Shown piece after piece: positions 1 to 10,135 of a stretch of 64,000 nucleotides of DNA. The notes under the pieces are model-generated. The model searched no databases. It worked only from the letters and a program-made list of their open reading frames with translations, and had not been told where the DNA came from. Source of the stretch: Deltaproteobacteria bacterium. GTDB taxonomy: Bacteria; Myxococcota_A; UBA9160; SMWR01. Numbering within the stretch: the stretch's first letter is position 1; each line of letters opens with the position of its first letter. The stretch covers positions 1 through 64,000 of the forward strand of contig JAFDDG010000011.1 in NCBI GenBank assembly GCA_019310965.1. The letters run 5' to 3'. Position numbers and translations under genes: made by a program.

Positions 1-252
1 GCGACGCTGATCATCGCCACCGAGGACGGTGTCTTCCACCAGATCGAGCAGCGCGCGCCCGAGAAGCACTTGATCCAGGCGCCGGGCGTGGACGAGAGCT
101 GCGCCTGCAACCGCTGTCCCTACATGCGGCTCAATACGCTCGAGAAGCTCTACCTGTGCCTGCGCGATCTCACGCCCCAGGTCACGGTGTCCGAAGAGAT
201 CCGCGTCCAGGCCCTGGTGCCGATCGAGCGCATGCTCGAGCTCTCGAAGTAG
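1..252 (+). CDS. nadA: Quinolinate synthase NadA, C-terminal part (5' end outside window)
   Basis: Open from base 1: [57 protein letters not shown]...; CxxCPYM-LNTLEKL motif typical of the NadA C-terminus. Confidence 0.93.
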   Translation, partial: ATLIIATEDGVFHQIEQRAPEKHLIQAPGVDESCACNRCPYMRLNTLEKLYLCLRDLTPQVTVSEEIRVQALVPIERMLELSK

Positions 253-453
253 GGCGCTCGCCCCGAGGCCCATCGCGCCCGGTCGTGCTCGATCGACACG
301 GCCTGGGTGGTGTGTCCTCCCAGCGACGCGGCCCGGACCCGGCAGAAACGCTTCGAATACTTTTCATCTGCCCGAACGGCCTCTGATAGCCTGAGTCCAC
401 CATGGGGCCTGCTTCGACCATGACCGCTGTGGCGCCGCGCGACTCGACCCTCC

Positions 454-2835
454 ATGGGGAGATCTGCGTCGAAGAACGTGGGCACCCCACCATGCGATTC
501 GGGCCAGCCAACATCGCGCGTGGCTGAGAATCCCCCGCCCCAAGGGCCTTGGCGCCCGCCTGCGGTCCTCGTGTCACCGGCATTGCTGGTCTGTGGCGCG
601 TTATTTCTCAGTGGTCTCGCTGGCGTGCTGCTCTTCGGACGATTTCACAGCGGAACCGCCGGACCCGCGGTCCTCTTGTCCGACATGCTCAACTACTACT
701 ACCCGATGACGGAGCGTGTGAGCGCCCGTCTCGCCGGCGGGGAATGGCCGCTCTGGAACCCATCGAACTGTCTGGGCATCCCGCTGCTGGCAACCCTGCA
801 GGTTGGTGCCCTGTATCCGGGCATTTGGCTCTCGGTGTGGTTCGGTCCCCAGGACGGGATGTACTGGCTACTCGCAATCGAGTGCGGCGTTGGCACAGCC
901 ATGGCCACGTGGGCGTGCAGCGCCGGCGGCCGCGGGCCGGGAGCCTCGCTGCTCGGCGGGCTCGTCTTCGGCTTCAGCGTTCTGGTAGGGAGCAGCTGGT
1001 GGCCCTCGCACACGGCAACGCTTTGCTGGATGCCTGGCGGGATCGTGGGAATCGAAAAGCTCACGCGCGGCGCCGGCTCCTCCGGTCTGGGCGGACGGGC
1101 TGGCCGAATAAGTGGATGGAGCTGCATCGCGATCTTCACGGCCCTTCAGTGCCTGGCCGGCTTTCCGCAGTACCTCGTCTATTCATTCCTCTTTGCGGGC
1201 CCCTATGCGGCCGTGCGTCTGGGCTCCCAGTGGCACCGTGCGGGACTTCGCGAAGGCCTGCGTCCGATGCTGCTTTGCGGGACCTTGATGACGAGCGCCG
1301 TGGTCGTCGGCGTTGGCATCGCTGCGGCAGCATTGCTGCCCGGCTTCGAACTCGCCGGGGAAGGCGTGCGCACTGGCAACCTATCCGCTCGCGAAGTCGG
1401 CTACCTCACGGAAGCGCCGAATCTTCAGCGCTTCTTCAATAACGCGCTGAACCCCGAGCCAAAGCTCATCACATTGGATTACGGTCCCGGCGGCGGCTAC
1501 GTGGGGATTGCAACGCTTGCGTTGGCTGCGCTCGGAGCCGTGGCACGCTGGCGTCGTCCCGAGACCTGGTTCCTTCTGATCGCCGGTCCCACGTTTCTCA
1601 TTCTATCCAGCGGATATGCTCGCGAGAGCCGGGAGATCTACGAAGTCTTCACCCGGCTTCCAGTCGTCGGCCTGTTTCGCACGCCCGAGCGGCTTCGCTT
1701 CATCTGGTTCTTCTGCGTGCTCGTCCTCGCCAGTGACGGATTTGGGGTCTTCGCCGACGGTTATCGACGCCTGCGCGAGCAACACATCACGGCGGCCCTG
1801 GCGCCGGCCGCGGCGAGCCTCGTTCTTCTGTGGGTGACCTTGGCGGGCGCCCCCGGTGCGCTCCTGCGCGCTGCCGCCTGTGCACTCCTGCTGGCCGCGG
1901 CCTGGCCTCTTGCGAGCCAACTCGGTGCTCGCGCGCTGCTGCAGGTCGCCATGCTTGCGCTGATCTTCGCCGATCTCTGGTTCGCCATCAGTCCGCAGGG
2001 AATGCTCCCCCTGCGCGATCATCAAATTCACGGTAGCTACTCGTTAAGCGGCCAGATCCTGGGACCCGCCGAACTCGCGAGGTTGAAACGCCGAGCCGGG
2101 ACCAGCCGGGTGGAGCTCACGGGTTTCATCCCCCGCTTGGGCGTTGGTGAAGGGAACCGGCTTCATCAAATGGTCTGTTACGACCCCATGGTGCCCGCCC
2201 CATGGCAGGAGCTCGCCAACGCCATCAACTCGAGCGGTGTGTTGGGCAGCTCTCGGGCCTTCGATCACGAGCAGCATCCAACACTCTATGACGTCGCGAG
2301 CGTCAAACTGGCCGTGGCGTCGAGCAAGCGGCGCAAGCCGACCACCACCGTCAACCTGGACGCCCTGCCTCGCGCCTATATGGTCGAGCAATTCGAGATT
2401 GCCGATCGAGCCATCGCCTTCGAGCGAATTCGCGATGGCGACTTCGATTTCCGGAGGCGGGTGATGCTCGAATATCCTCCCGATGTGCCAGGCTGGCGGC
2501 CACCCGCTAATCCATCCGAGGCGCGACCGGCAAAGATCGTGCGCTACGTGGATGAATCCGTGGAGATTCAAGCCACCACACCGAGTCACGCCTTGCTCGT
2601 TCTCACCGATGCAATCTATCCGGGCTGGGTGGCTCGGATCGACGGCGAACCAACAGCGATCCTGTCCGCCAACGGTATTTTCCGCGCAGTGCATCTGCCG
2701 CCCGGACATCATACCGTGACCTTCGACTACGAGCCCCAGAGCTTTTCGTGGGGGCTCCGAATCAGCGCGGTGAGCTGCGCGTTGTGGCTCGGTGTCTCTG
2801 TCGTTGGATTCGTCAAGACGCGTCGGCGTGCTTGA
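454..2835 (+). CDS. YfhO-family multi-TM membrane protein (putative GT-C-like surface glycosylation protein)
   Basis: 793 aa, many TM segments, YYYPMTERVSARLAGGEWPLWNPSNCLGIPLLATLQVGALYP motif typical of YfhO. True start may be internal. Confidence 0.8.
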   Translation: MGRSASKNVGTPPCDSGQPTSRVAENPPPQGPWRPPAVLVSPALLVCGALFLSGLAGVLLFGRFHSGTAGPAVLLSDMLNYYYPMTERVSARLAGGEWPLWNPSNCLGIPLLATLQVGALYPGIWLSVWFGPQDGMYWLLAIECGVGTAMATWACSAGGRGPGASLLGGLVFGFSVLVGSSWWPSHTATLCWMPGGIVGIEKLTRGAGSSGLGGRAGRISGWSCIAIFTALQCLAGFPQYLVYSFLFAGPYAAVRLGSQWHRAGLREGLRPMLLCGTLMTSAVVVGVGIAAAALLPGFELAGEGVRTGNLSAREVGYLTEAPNLQRFFNNALNPEPKLITLDYGPGGGYVGIATLALAALGAVARWRRPETWFLLIAGPTFLILSSGYARESREIYEVFTRLPVVGLFRTPERLRFIWFFCVLVLASDGFGVFADGYRRLREQHITAALAPAAASLVLLWVTLAGAPGALLRAAACALLLAAAWPLASQLGARALLQVAMLALIFADLWFAISPQGMLPLRDHQIHGSYSLSGQILGPAELARLKRRAGTSRVELTGFIPRLGVGEGNRLHQMVCYDPMVPAPWQELANAINSSGVLGSSRAFDHEQHPTLYDVASVKLAVASSKRRKPTTTVNLDALPRAYMVEQFEIADRAIAFERIRDGDFDFRRRVMLEYPPDVPGWRPPANPSEARPAKIVRYVDESVEIQATTPSHALLVLTDAIYPGWVARIDGEPTAILSANGIFRAVHLPPGHHTVTFDYEPQSFSWGLRISAVSCALWLGVSVVGFVKTRRRA

Positions 2836-2986
2836 CCGTGCGGCGGATGGAGTCGAAGCCCCGCCCCACCGCACAAGGATCACCAGGCCAGTGGCGACTC
2901 CGATGAAGAGCGCAAGTGGCAAGCGCTCATTGTTGAGGCCCACGAGCACACCGGGCTTCGCAGCCAATCAGACGGCCGAGATGGAT

Positions 2987-5257
2987 TCATTCTCGTAGAG
3001 TCGTGGGCGATCCTCGCGGCTTCCGGGCCAAGAGCAGCAGCACGCCGAGTGACGCGAGCGAGATCACAGCACCGATCCACAGCGAGCGCGGGCGATAGCT
3101 GAAGACTACGCGCTTGTTCCCGGGCTTCACCGCAACTGCGCGAAAGAGATGATTGGCGGGGAGGATCGGTACACGCTCCCCATCGATCTCCGCCTGCCAG
3201 CCGGGATAGTGGGTGTCCGCGAGAACGAGCAAGGCGTGCGTGCGCGCGTCGACTTCGAGCTCGACGCGCCGGGCCCCATCTTCGATGAAGCGCACGCTGC
3301 CCAGCTCCGCAGGCTTTGCAGCGACCTCTTCGGGCAGCCCAGCCGCGCCTTCGACGAAGGTCGTCTCGTAGGGGTCGAAGTCTTCGGAGAGGATGCCTTC
3401 GAAGAGCAGGTCGCCGGGCGGTGCGGGGAGGGCCGACGCGCTCAGGTAGGCGCGCGGCAGCGCCGCCGTGTTCTCGTAGAGATAGAGGTTGCCTCTTCCG
3501 GTCCAGACCTTGTTCCGGAAGTCGAGTGTGCTCAGTTCGCGAATGTGTTCGATGACCTCCGAGGCCGGTAGGGTAATCCAGCGTACCGCCGCCAGATCCA
3601 GGAGCCGCCGGCGCTCGATGAGACCGTCTGTCGACTTGACGAGACCGGCGAAGGGCTTCCGCGCCAGCGAGCGAGTGGCCTGCCCGTGGACGAAGTAGTC
3701 GTAGTACTCGGCCTGGCGGCGCGTGTTGATCGGTTCGTAGCCGCCGAAGGCCCGGTTGCCGACGGCCCCCGCCAATTTCGGCGGGATGACCGGGGCGAGA
3801 CCTCGCTGAGGGCTCCAGACCCGTGCCGGCGTTCCGTCGAGCCAGGGCGCCAGCGCGCTCGGCGCGTGATAGATGCGGATGTCGGTGCCACGACTCTTTT
3901 GCTCCGGTCGGTGGTCCGGCCGCCAGGCATCTCTGAGCGCGCCCTCCACGGGTTGCTCCGGGCCGCTGAGATAGTGGACTCGCAGGAAGGAGGGGCGCGC
4001 GAGCGCATACTCACCCAGAACCAGGAGCATCAGGACGATGGGCACGACCGGTCGCAGCTTTCCAGATGACACGCTGTTGCCCGGGCGATCTCGCAGCCGG
4101 GTCTCGATCTGGTCCAGCGCCAGCCCGCAGAGAACCGCCATCGCGAAGGCCGCGATGAAGAGGCCTCGCTGTGGCAGGCGAAACGAGCCGAGTCCGGGCA
4201 GGTGCAGCAGCCAGTCGAAGAGGGGCGTCACGGGTCCCAGCGCGAGCAGGCAGAAGAAGAGAAAAAGCGCAAAGAAGCCCAGGCTGATGGAGACTCGTCC
4301 CCGATTGAGCAGGGCGACAGGCGCCAGGAGCAAGGCCAGCACACCGAAGCCGAATCCGAGCTGCGTACCGCCAGCCTGTTGGAAGATGTGCTTGTCGAGC
4401 GCGCTCAAGAGATCCGTCTCTCGAGGCACCCCGAACGGAAACATGCGCTCGGCGATGAGCAGGCTGCCATCCCGAGGCCCCTCTCCGATCAGCTCCATGC
4501 TCGGAACGAGCTGGACCGCCGCCAGCCCGATGCCGAGCAATCCGGCCGCAGCCAGGCCAGCGAGCGCAGCGCCGAAAACCTGCGGCGGGCAGCGGCGCCA
4601 GAGCAGCAGGGTTACGAGTACAATTCCCCAGGCATAGGCGGTGAAGACCGAGAATTGTGGATAGCCCGCGAGCAGACTCATCGCGTAGACCCCTGCCAGC
4701 GCCGCGATGGAGCGGCGACGCGGTGCCTCGACGAGCCCCACACAGAGCGCGCAGCCAAGCGGTAGCCAGGCTGCGCTCTCGAGCAGATTGGGAAAAAACG
4801 TCATTGCCGGGTAGGCCTGACCCATCGTCACCGCGCAGCCCGCCAGCAGGGCCGCAGCCCAGCCCAAGCCGAGGCTGCGACAGAAGAGCAGCGTCCCCCA
4901 AGCAGCGAGCCAGAGGTGGGCGACTGCCATGATGGCCATCCCCCAGGCGACCGGCAGGATCATCAGGACGGCGTGGGGCGGATAGAGGGGCCCCGCCTGA
5001 AGGGCCGCGAGGTGTGGGATTCCGGCGAGATGGTGCGGATTCCAGAGCGGCAGGTGGCCGCTTCGCCAGGACTGGGCGAGCTCGAGATAGGCGGGGTAGT
5101 AATAGGAAAAGAGATCGCCGTTGGTCAGCCCAGCCAGCTCACCGGGGAGGGCGAACTTGGCGATCCAGAACACAGCTGTGACCAAGGCCATGCCCGCCGG
5201 TGCGAGTACCCGGATGCGTCGATCGGACGCCTCGGAGGGGCCTGCGCGTTCGACCAT
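2987..5257 (-). CDS. YfhO-family multi-TM membrane protein (second copy)
   Basis: 756 aa; SYYYPAYLELAQSWRSGHLPLWNPHHLAGIPHLAALQAGPLYP motif parallels the 454-2835 product; C-terminal HALLVLADTHYPGWQAEIDGE segment also shared. Confidence 0.8.
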   Translation of the reverse strand: MVERAGPSEASDRRIRVLAPAGMALVTAVFWIAKFALPGELAGLTNGDLFSYYYPAYLELAQSWRSGHLPLWNPHHLAGIPHLAALQAGPLYPPHAVLMILPVAWGMAIMAVAHLWLAAWGTLLFCRSLGLGWAAALLAGCAVTMGQAYPAMTFFPNLLESAAWLPLGCALCVGLVEAPRRRSIAALAGVYAMSLLAGYPQFSVFTAYAWGIVLVTLLLWRRCPPQVFGAALAGLAAAGLLGIGLAAVQLVPSMELIGEGPRDGSLLIAERMFPFGVPRETDLLSALDKHIFQQAGGTQLGFGFGVLALLLAPVALLNRGRVSISLGFFALFLFFCLLALGPVTPLFDWLLHLPGLGSFRLPQRGLFIAAFAMAVLCGLALDQIETRLRDRPGNSVSSGKLRPVVPIVLMLLVLGEYALARPSFLRVHYLSGPEQPVEGALRDAWRPDHRPEQKSRGTDIRIYHAPSALAPWLDGTPARVWSPQRGLAPVIPPKLAGAVGNRAFGGYEPINTRRQAEYYDYFVHGQATRSLARKPFAGLVKSTDGLIERRRLLDLAAVRWITLPASEVIEHIRELSTLDFRNKVWTGRGNLYLYENTAALPRAYLSASALPAPPGDLLFEGILSEDFDPYETTFVEGAAGLPEEVAAKPAELGSVRFIEDGARRVELEVDARTHALLVLADTHYPGWQAEIDGERVPILPANHLFRAVAVKPGNKRVVFSYRPRSLWIGAVISLASLGVLLLLARKPRGSPTTLRE

Positions 5258-5266
5258 CGGCCGGCC

Positions 5267-6121
5267 TCAGCGCACCCAGGGACGCGTCGCGCACACAGTG
5301 ACGATGTCGAAGAGGTTGACCGGCACCCTCGCCGACGCGCCCGGCCAGGTCCTGCCCGTACGAGCCGTCGTGCCCAGCAGGGTCTTGCGCAGCCGCTCGA
5401 CCTGGTAGCCGAGGGTGTAGATGGCTCCGTCGGCCCGCATCCACTCCACCTCGAGGCCGTGGCGCTCGAGCAGCAGTCGGAGCGACTCACGCGTGTAGAA
5501 GAAGAGGTGCTCGGGAATCGTATAGAGATGCCAGCGAGGCCCGGAGAGCCGGGCGACGAGGCTTCCCACGTCACCGGTTGTCAGCGCCAGGGAACCGCCT
5601 GGTCGCAGCAGGCGGACGACTTCACGCATGCTCGCATGGGGGTCAGGCAGATGCTCGAGCACGTCCCAGAGCGTGATGAGATCGAAGCTCGCATCGCAGA
5701 AGGGCAGGTGCTCGGCATCGCCCGCTGCTAGGCGACCTGCGACCTCCGGCGCGGAGCGGCGCAGGGCGTCGCGAGAGACCTCCGTCCCGAAGGCCTGCCA
5801 ACCTGCCGCACGGGCCTCGGCGACGCCGTACCCCAAGGCCGCGCCGAGGTCGAGGGAACGCATACCCTGCGTGGGGACGGGGAGGGCGCGCATGCGCCGC
5901 GCGAAGGTCTGGCGCAGCGACGCTTCGAGCTGGGCATAGTCGTCGTAGCCGCGGGCGACCTCCCCGTCGGCGAAGTAAGCCTCGTCGTAGGTGGCGCGAG
6001 GGTTGAAGTCCTCGGCCGGCTGCCAGAAGGCGACGCCGCAGCGCACACACTCGAGGATTTCCACTCCGGCCGTCGTGAGCTTCGGCGAGACCGATGCGGC
6101 ATCGCAGATCGGGCAGCTCAT
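5267..6121 (-). CDS. Class I SAM-dependent methyltransferase with N-terminal zinc-binding CxxC...CxxC
   Basis: MSCPICDAASVSPKL...LECVRCG; RSLDLGAALGYGVAEARAAGWQAFGTEVS; DLITLWDVLEHLPDP. Confidence 0.85.
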   Translation of the reverse strand: MSCPICDAASVSPKLTTAGVEILECVRCGVAFWQPAEDFNPRATYDEAYFADGEVARGYDDYAQLEASLRQTFARRMRALPVPTQGMRSLDLGAALGYGVAEARAAGWQAFGTEVSRDALRRSAPEVAGRLAAGDAEHLPFCDASFDLITLWDVLEHLPDPHASMREVVRLLRPGGSLALTTGDVGSLVARLSGPRWHLYTIPEHLFFYTRESLRLLLERHGLEVEWMRADGAIYTLGYQVERLRKTLLGTTARTGRTWPGASARVPVNLFDIVTVCATRPWVR

Positions 6122-7119
6122 CTAGGCTCGACGCCGACCATGCGATCCACGACGTAGCGCGGGCGCCCCTTCACCTCTTCGTGGATGCGGCCCACGTATT
6201 CGCTCACGACGCCCAGCGATAGGAGCTGAACGCCGCCAAAGATCAGGAGCAGGCAGACCAGCGACATCCAGCCACCGTCATCGACGCGACCCATCGCATA
6301 CGAGATCAGCCCGAAGAGCCCGAACGCGAAGGCGAAGAGCACGGTGCAGAGACCGAGGCTGGTGATCACGCGCAGGGGAAGAACCGAGAAGGAGAAGATC
6401 CCGTCCGTGGCTAGGCGCAGTCTGCGGCCCCAGCTGAATTTCGTGTGCCCGGAGTGACGGTCTCCGACCCGGTAGGGGACCTCGGAGTCGCGGAAGCCGA
6501 GCCATGGCACGATGCCCCGGGTGAAGACGAAGCGCTCCCCCAGCTCGTTGAAGGCATCCACCACGCGGCGGTCCATCAGCCGGAAATCGGCGCTGCGAGG
6601 TGAGAGAGGCAGCCCCGAAATGAGGCCCATCACGCGATAGAAGAGCCGGCTCGTCCACCCCTTGGCCGTCGCGTTCTGCTCCGGGGGATCGATGCGGATT
6701 GTGTGGACCACATCGCTACCCCGCCGCCACGCCTCGAGCAGGTTCTCGAGTAGCTCGGGTGGGTGCTGAAGGTCGCCGTCCAGCGTGACCACGGCATCGC
6801 CGCTGGCGAAGCGAAGGCCGGCGCAGAGCGCCGCCTGATGGCCGAAGGAGCGGGTGAAGTGGATAGACTTGATGCGGGGATCCCTGGCCTGGAGCTTGGC
6901 GATCTCGTCCGCCGTGTCGTCGCGGCTGCCATCGTCGACGAACACGACCTCGCAGGCCACGCCGCAGGCCTCGGCAGCGTCGAGTGAGCGGCGGGCGAAG
7001 ACCGCGACGCACGGACCCTCGTCCAGGACGGGCGCGACGAAGGAGATGAGCGGATCACCGGGTCTCGACGTCTCTACGCTCAAACCTGCCTGCACCTCGC
7101 TCGTTCTTGCCATTTCCAT
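6118..7119 (-). CDS. Glycosyltransferase family 2 (DPM1/ArnC-like) with two C-terminal TM segments
   Basis: ISFVAPVLDEGPCV...VVFVDDGSRDDT...GDAVVTLDGDLQHPPELL. ORF is longer (to 7338), but the MEMARTSEV start at 7119 is more plausible. Confidence 0.88.
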   Translation of the reverse strand: MEMARTSEVQAGLSVETSRPGDPLISFVAPVLDEGPCVAVFARRSLDAAEACGVACEVVFVDDGSRDDTADEIAKLQARDPRIKSIHFTRSFGHQAALCAGLRFASGDAVVTLDGDLQHPPELLENLLEAWRRGSDVVHTIRIDPPEQNATAKGWTSRLFYRVMGLISGLPLSPRSADFRLMDRRVVDAFNELGERFVFTRGIVPWLGFRDSEVPYRVGDRHSGHTKFSWGRRLRLATDGIFSFSVLPLRVITSLGLCTVLFAFAFGLFGLISYAMGRVDDGGWMSLVCLLLIFGGVQLLSLGVVSEYVGRIHEEVKGRPRYVVDRMVGVEPR

Positions 7120-7378
7120 TGTAACCCGCCGACGCACGCCATCGTCACCCTGTGTGTTCTCAAAACCCGTCTCCCACGCTTGATCGACGCGGAGGCCCAG
7201 TGAGTGGCGGCCACTGCGCTGCTTCCTGCCAGAGACAGCGATGGTACAGGCCACCGACGCGCGGCGGTCCCACGACCCTCGCGTCCGGTGACCGCCGATT
7301 CGATCACCTGGTCCCGCAATTCCCGGCGCGCTGTCCACCCAGCGCTCCGCCGTTTCGTCCCGCCACGGGCTTCGAAAT

Positions 7379-7596
7379 TTCCACCAGATCGAGCAGCGCG
7401 TGCCCGAGAAGCACTTGATTCAGGCGCCGGGCGTGGACGAGAGCTGCGCCTGCAACCGCTGCCCCTGCATGCGCCTCAACACTCTCGAGAAGCTCTGCTG
7501 TGCCTGCGCGACCTAACGCCTCAGGTCACGGTGTCCGAAGAGATCCGCGTGCAGGCCCTGGTGCGCATCGAGCGCATGCTCGATCTATCGGCCTAA
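7379..7596 (+). pseudogene. Degenerate duplicate of the nadA 3' end (about 72 codons, 1-nt deletion frameshift)
   Basis: Nucleotide alignment by eye to 34-252; [39 protein letters not shown] then frameshift; remainder [28 protein letters not shown] in another frame. Confidence 0.92.
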
Positions 7597-7613
7597 CGAC
7601 GAGAAATTCGTCG
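7597..7613 (+). terminator. Small hairpin CGACGA-gaaat-TCGTCG directly after the nadA-fragment stop codon
   Basis: Inverted repeat seen directly; no clear U-tract. Confidence 0.35.
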
Positions 7614-7665
7614 GAAGGCGGCGGGGTCCGGCCGCGTCGATCGGGGACAGCCGAGCCCGCTGCCC

Positions 7666-8754
7666 TCAGATCTCGCCCAGCATCTTCCGGAGGCGCGCGA
7701 ACTCCGCCGTGCAGCGCTCGATCTCGGCCTCCCCACCCCCCAAGATTCCCATGCCGACCGCCAGGACCAGGTGCTCCAGTCCGGCGGGGCCATAGGTCTC
7801 GAACCTTTGCGCGACCTCGTCGGCGTTTCCGAAGGTGTAGAACTCTTCGATGAGTTCGAACGGAATGCGGGGGGCCAGCGCGCGGAGCTCCTCGGCATCG
7901 AGGTCGTATACGACGACGTCGACGAGCCCTCGGCTGTGCGCTCCGGCCGGGTGTTCGATGCCGTGACGCTCCCAGAGCGCGCCTTCGATGAACAGGGCGT
8001 TGAGCTTTGCGATGGGCTGCCGCTCGAGCGCCTCGGCCAGGCGTTCCCTGGATTCGCCGAGGAAGATCGTTCTGAAGAGCCCGCACTCCGGAGTGCGGCG
8101 TCCGGCCGCCTCTGCGTGGCGTGCAATCACGCTGCGCTTCGCCGCGTAGTCTCTTGGCTCCATGCTCCAGGCCGGCAGCCAGCCGTCGGCGTATTGGCCC
8201 GTGAGCCGCAGCATGCGGGGGCCCTGCCCGCCGACCCAGATTCGTGGCTTCCCCATCCCGCTTTCGAGCGGAATCCCGGTGCGGGCCGGACCGCCCTGGG
8301 GCATGCGCCCCGTGTCGAGCAGGCAGCGGAGTTCGACGAGGAACTCTTCGAGGCGGCCCACGGGCTTGTCGAACGGGTAGCCGAAGGGCACCAGGCTCTC
8401 CGCCTCGCCGGAGCCGACGCCCAGGTTGAAGCCGCCCCGGCACATGTGCTGCAGCGTCAGCGCGGTGCGGGCCACGTCCGGAGCCCGCCGGCGCGTGCCA
8501 TCGGTCACGTTGATGCCGAGTGGCAGCTCGGTCTGCATGGCCAACGCGGTGCTGACGCAGAAGGGATCGAGCCAGCCGTCGGGATCTTCGACCATTTGTG
8601 CGTAGGGGCTCTCCGCCCGCAGCTCCGGGTGATCGAGTCCGAGCAGATGGTCCGGTAACCAGAGAGAATCGACGTCCAACGCCTCGGCCATCCGCAGCGC
8701 TTCCAGATTCGACTCGAACGGGTGCATCGAGCCCAGCATGAAACCAACCTTCAA
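7666..8754 (-). CDS. LLM-class flavin-dependent (F420/FMN) oxidoreductase
   Basis: MKVGFMLGSMHPFESNLEALRMAEALDVDSLWLPDHLLG; luciferase-like monooxygenase pattern. Confidence 0.85.
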   Translation of the reverse strand: MKVGFMLGSMHPFESNLEALRMAEALDVDSLWLPDHLLGLDHPELRAESPYAQMVEDPDGWLDPFCVSTALAMQTELPLGINVTDGTRRRAPDVARTALTLQHMCRGGFNLGVGSGEAESLVPFGYPFDKPVGRLEEFLVELRCLLDTGRMPQGGPARTGIPLESGMGKPRIWVGGQGPRMLRLTGQYADGWLPAWSMEPRDYAAKRSVIARHAEAAGRRTPECGLFRTIFLGESRERLAEALERQPIAKLNALFIEGALWERHGIEHPAGAHSRGLVDVVVYDLDAEELRALAPRIPFELIEEFYTFGNADEVAQRFETYGPAGLEHLVLAVGMGILGGGEAEIERCTAEFARLRKMLGEI

Positions 8755-8875
8755 CGTACGACCTCCCGACGGCGAATCTCAGAGATCGTCCGGGGTTCGG
8801 GCACCGGTGCATCAGGGGGGCGGGAGATGCTTCCGGCAGGAAGTGTTAGCAGAGTTTTTGTTGGGTCCGACAAGT

Positions 8876-10135
8876 CTAGACGCGCCGCGACGAGGCGATC
8901 AGCGCCGCCGCCCGGCGGCCGATTTCGAGGGCAGCCTTCGCGCCCCTGCCATTGCCGGCAATCGCGACGGCGATCCGTGAATCGACCCAGTCGATGATGG
9001 GTCGACCGCTGTCGGTGTCGGTCGTCATGCAGACCCGGCTGTTTACCGCCCCGGGCTCCAGCGACGGGAAGAGATGCCTCACCGCGCGCGCAGTTCCGTC
9101 GACCTGGTCGGAAACCAGCGCCCCGTCGACCAGCGATCGGGCCTGCCCGGCAGCCTTGATGTAGCGACGTCCATCGGGATAGCGGACGGGGGGTGCCACG
9201 AAGCCGCCAAAGAACTCACCGCCGTGCGAAATCGTGATCATGGTCGGCGGGAGCGTGGTTTCGAATTCTTCGGGGACTTCGACATGAGTCGGGAGATTTG
9301 CGAACAATCTTACATTCGCTTCCGACTTCTCGGGGAGCATTGTGTGCCCGATGGGGGCCGCACCGGTGGCAACGAGGATGCGTTGTGCGCGCACACGCGT
9401 CCCAGAGTCCAGAAGAAGATCGACGTGATCCGTCGCTGGCTCGATTCGAGTCACCTCTTCGTCGATCCACGTCGCACCGTCTTCGACGGCGGCCTTCCGC
9501 AACGCGGCGACCAGACGCCGGGGGCGTATGAGGCCGGCGTTTCGCTCTTGGAGGAGCCCGTGCGAATCGGCGTCGAAGCGAACCTCGGGATAACGCGCGG
9601 CGAGTGTGGCCGAGCTCAGACTGACGAGACCGATGTCGAGCTTTGCTGCGGTCTCGCGGATTCCGTCGAGGTTGAAGTAGCCCTCAGCCAGGTGGCCCTG
9701 GGTCACGCGCAGACTGCCGACCTCATGCAGAATCTTCGTCTGCGAACGCTTCTCGAGCGCGCGCAGAGGCTCGATCGAGCTTCGCGCGAGCTCGGCCCAT
9801 TCGGGATCCGCATCCATGGAAGTGGCGTTGCGGGACTCGTCGTAATGGCTCGCGAGGATCTGCGCCGCCGAGGTGCCGCCCACGACCTCCGCAGGTCCGA
9901 TCAACAGCACCGAACGGGCGCCTGCGGCCGCGAGGTGCATCGCCGCAGAGGCACCGAAGAGCCCGGCGCCAACCACAGCGACTTCGACGCGCCGCGGCTC
10001 GCCCGCGCCGCTTGCGGCGCGTCCGGGTACGCCCACGAAGAGCCCGCCAGTGATGACCTTCAACAAGTCCCGTCGCACAGGGTCGAAGCGGAACCTGCGA
10101 GCTCTCTGCGAGTAGCTGAGGCGGCGGAATGTCAT
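8876..10135 (-). CDS. FAD-dependent oxidoreductase (DAO family) with possible Tat-type N-terminus
   Basis: RRDLLKVITGGLFVG leader; VEVAVVGAGLFGASAAMHLAAAGARSVLLIG dinucleotide-binding motif; C-terminal IAVAIAGNGRGAKAALEIG. Confidence 0.8.
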   Translation of the reverse strand: MTFRRLSYSQRARRFRFDPVRRDLLKVITGGLFVGVPGRAASGAGEPRRVEVAVVGAGLFGASAAMHLAAAGARSVLLIGPAEVVGGTSAAQILASHYDESRNATSMDADPEWAELARSSIEPLRALEKRSQTKILHEVGSLRVTQGHLAEGYFNLDGIRETAAKLDIGLVSLSSATLAARYPEVRFDADSHGLLQERNAGLIRPRRLVAALRKAAVEDGATWIDEEVTRIEPATDHVDLLLDSGTRVRAQRILVATGAAPIGHTMLPEKSEANVRLFANLPTHVEVPEEFETTLPPTMITISHGGEFFGGFVAPPVRYPDGRRYIKAAGQARSLVDGALVSDQVDGTARAVRHLFPSLEPGAVNSRVCMTTDTDSGRPIIDWVDSRIAVAIAGNGRGAKAALEIGRRAAALIASSRRV

